In this document: piece by piece, positions 4,962 to 5,001 of the stretch
How positions within the stretch are numbered: position 1 is the stretch's first letter
Layout: the number at the start of each line of letters is the position of its first letter
Origin: JAOUEA01 sp039933515
Lineage (GTDB): Bacteria > Actinomycetota > UBA4738 > HRBIN12
DNA length: 5,001 nt
Direction of reading: 5' to 3'
NCBI GenBank assembly: GCA_039933515.1
Contig: JBDTNY010000132.1
Span: forward strand, 1-5,001
The notes under the pieces: model-generated
Told to the model about the DNA's origin: nothing
Databases searched by the model: none
What the model saw: only the letters and a program-made list of their open reading frames with translations
Position numbers and translations under genes: made by a program

Positions 4962-5001
4962 GTGGCCCATCTCGGCGAGCTCGACTACTGCTACGTGACG
5001 A
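4962..5001 (+). CDS. start of a further gene, possibly deazaflavin-dependent nitroreductase-like (partial)
   Basis: A GTG at 4962, 7 bases after the membrane-peptide stop, opens a frame that runs off the window: (M)AHLGELDYCYVT. An N-terminus ending in CYVT or CYLT recalls the 'YLTTTGRxSGRPH' region of the F420/deazaflavin-dependent nitroreductase (DUF385-like) family of actinobacteria. Only 13 codons are visible and the ribosome binding site is weak, so both the start and the family are tentative. Confidence 0.35.
   Translation, partial: MAHLGELDYCYVT

Overview
The window is G+C-rich DNA (47 of 60 bases are G or C at 4021-4080). It is densely packed, uses GTG starts freely and joins genes by 4-base overlaps. 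With the 2-oxoacid:ferredoxin oxidoreductase-type C-terminus at the left edge and a leaderless-type promoter, this suggests an actinobacterium, probably an uncultured Actinomycetota lineage. That placement is inference from style and gene content; no marker gene is present.

Layout from left to right: (1) positions 1-161 hold the last 52 codons of what looks like the beta subunit of a 2-oxoacid:ferredoxin oxidoreductase (KorB type). (2) 162-407 is intergenic, with a possible terminator hairpin and a strong Shine-Dalgarno site at its end. (3) 408-1942 holds two secreted-protein genes overlapping by 4 bases: a 332-residue Trp- and Cys-rich protein of no recognised family, and a 179-residue protein of RTX-type Ca2+-binding nonapeptides. 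The first is visibly poorer in G+C than its neighbours and may be acquired. (4) On the minus strand, 3844-1967, an aquaporin-family channel gene is followed after 3 bases by a group I class V cysteine desulfurase (NifS/IscS type). This pair converges on the RTX gene with 24 bases between them. (5) 3845-3947 is a divergent promoter region with a candidate leftward -35/-10 promoter, an 11-of-12 inverted repeat around its -10, and a candidate rightward -10 placed so that the next mRNA would be leaderless. (6) 3948-4954 is a run of four small plus-strand genes: a degenerate receiver-domain protein, a 95-residue protein with paired CxxDG motifs, a 73-residue unknown, and a 35-residue single-span membrane peptide. 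The first three are joined by GTGA overlaps. (7) From 4962 a further gene seems to begin, possibly a deazaflavin-dependent nitroreductase-like protein, cut by the window edge.

The best candidate for something undescribed is the four-gene cassette at 3948-4954. It is tightly coupled, headed by a stand-alone receiver domain lacking two switch residues, includes a possible metal-binding knuckle protein, and ends in a membrane peptide. Second is the secreted Trp/Cys-rich plus RTX pair at 408-1942, which looks like a co-translated extracellular couple. No rRNA, tRNA, CRISPR array, transposase or attachment site was seen.
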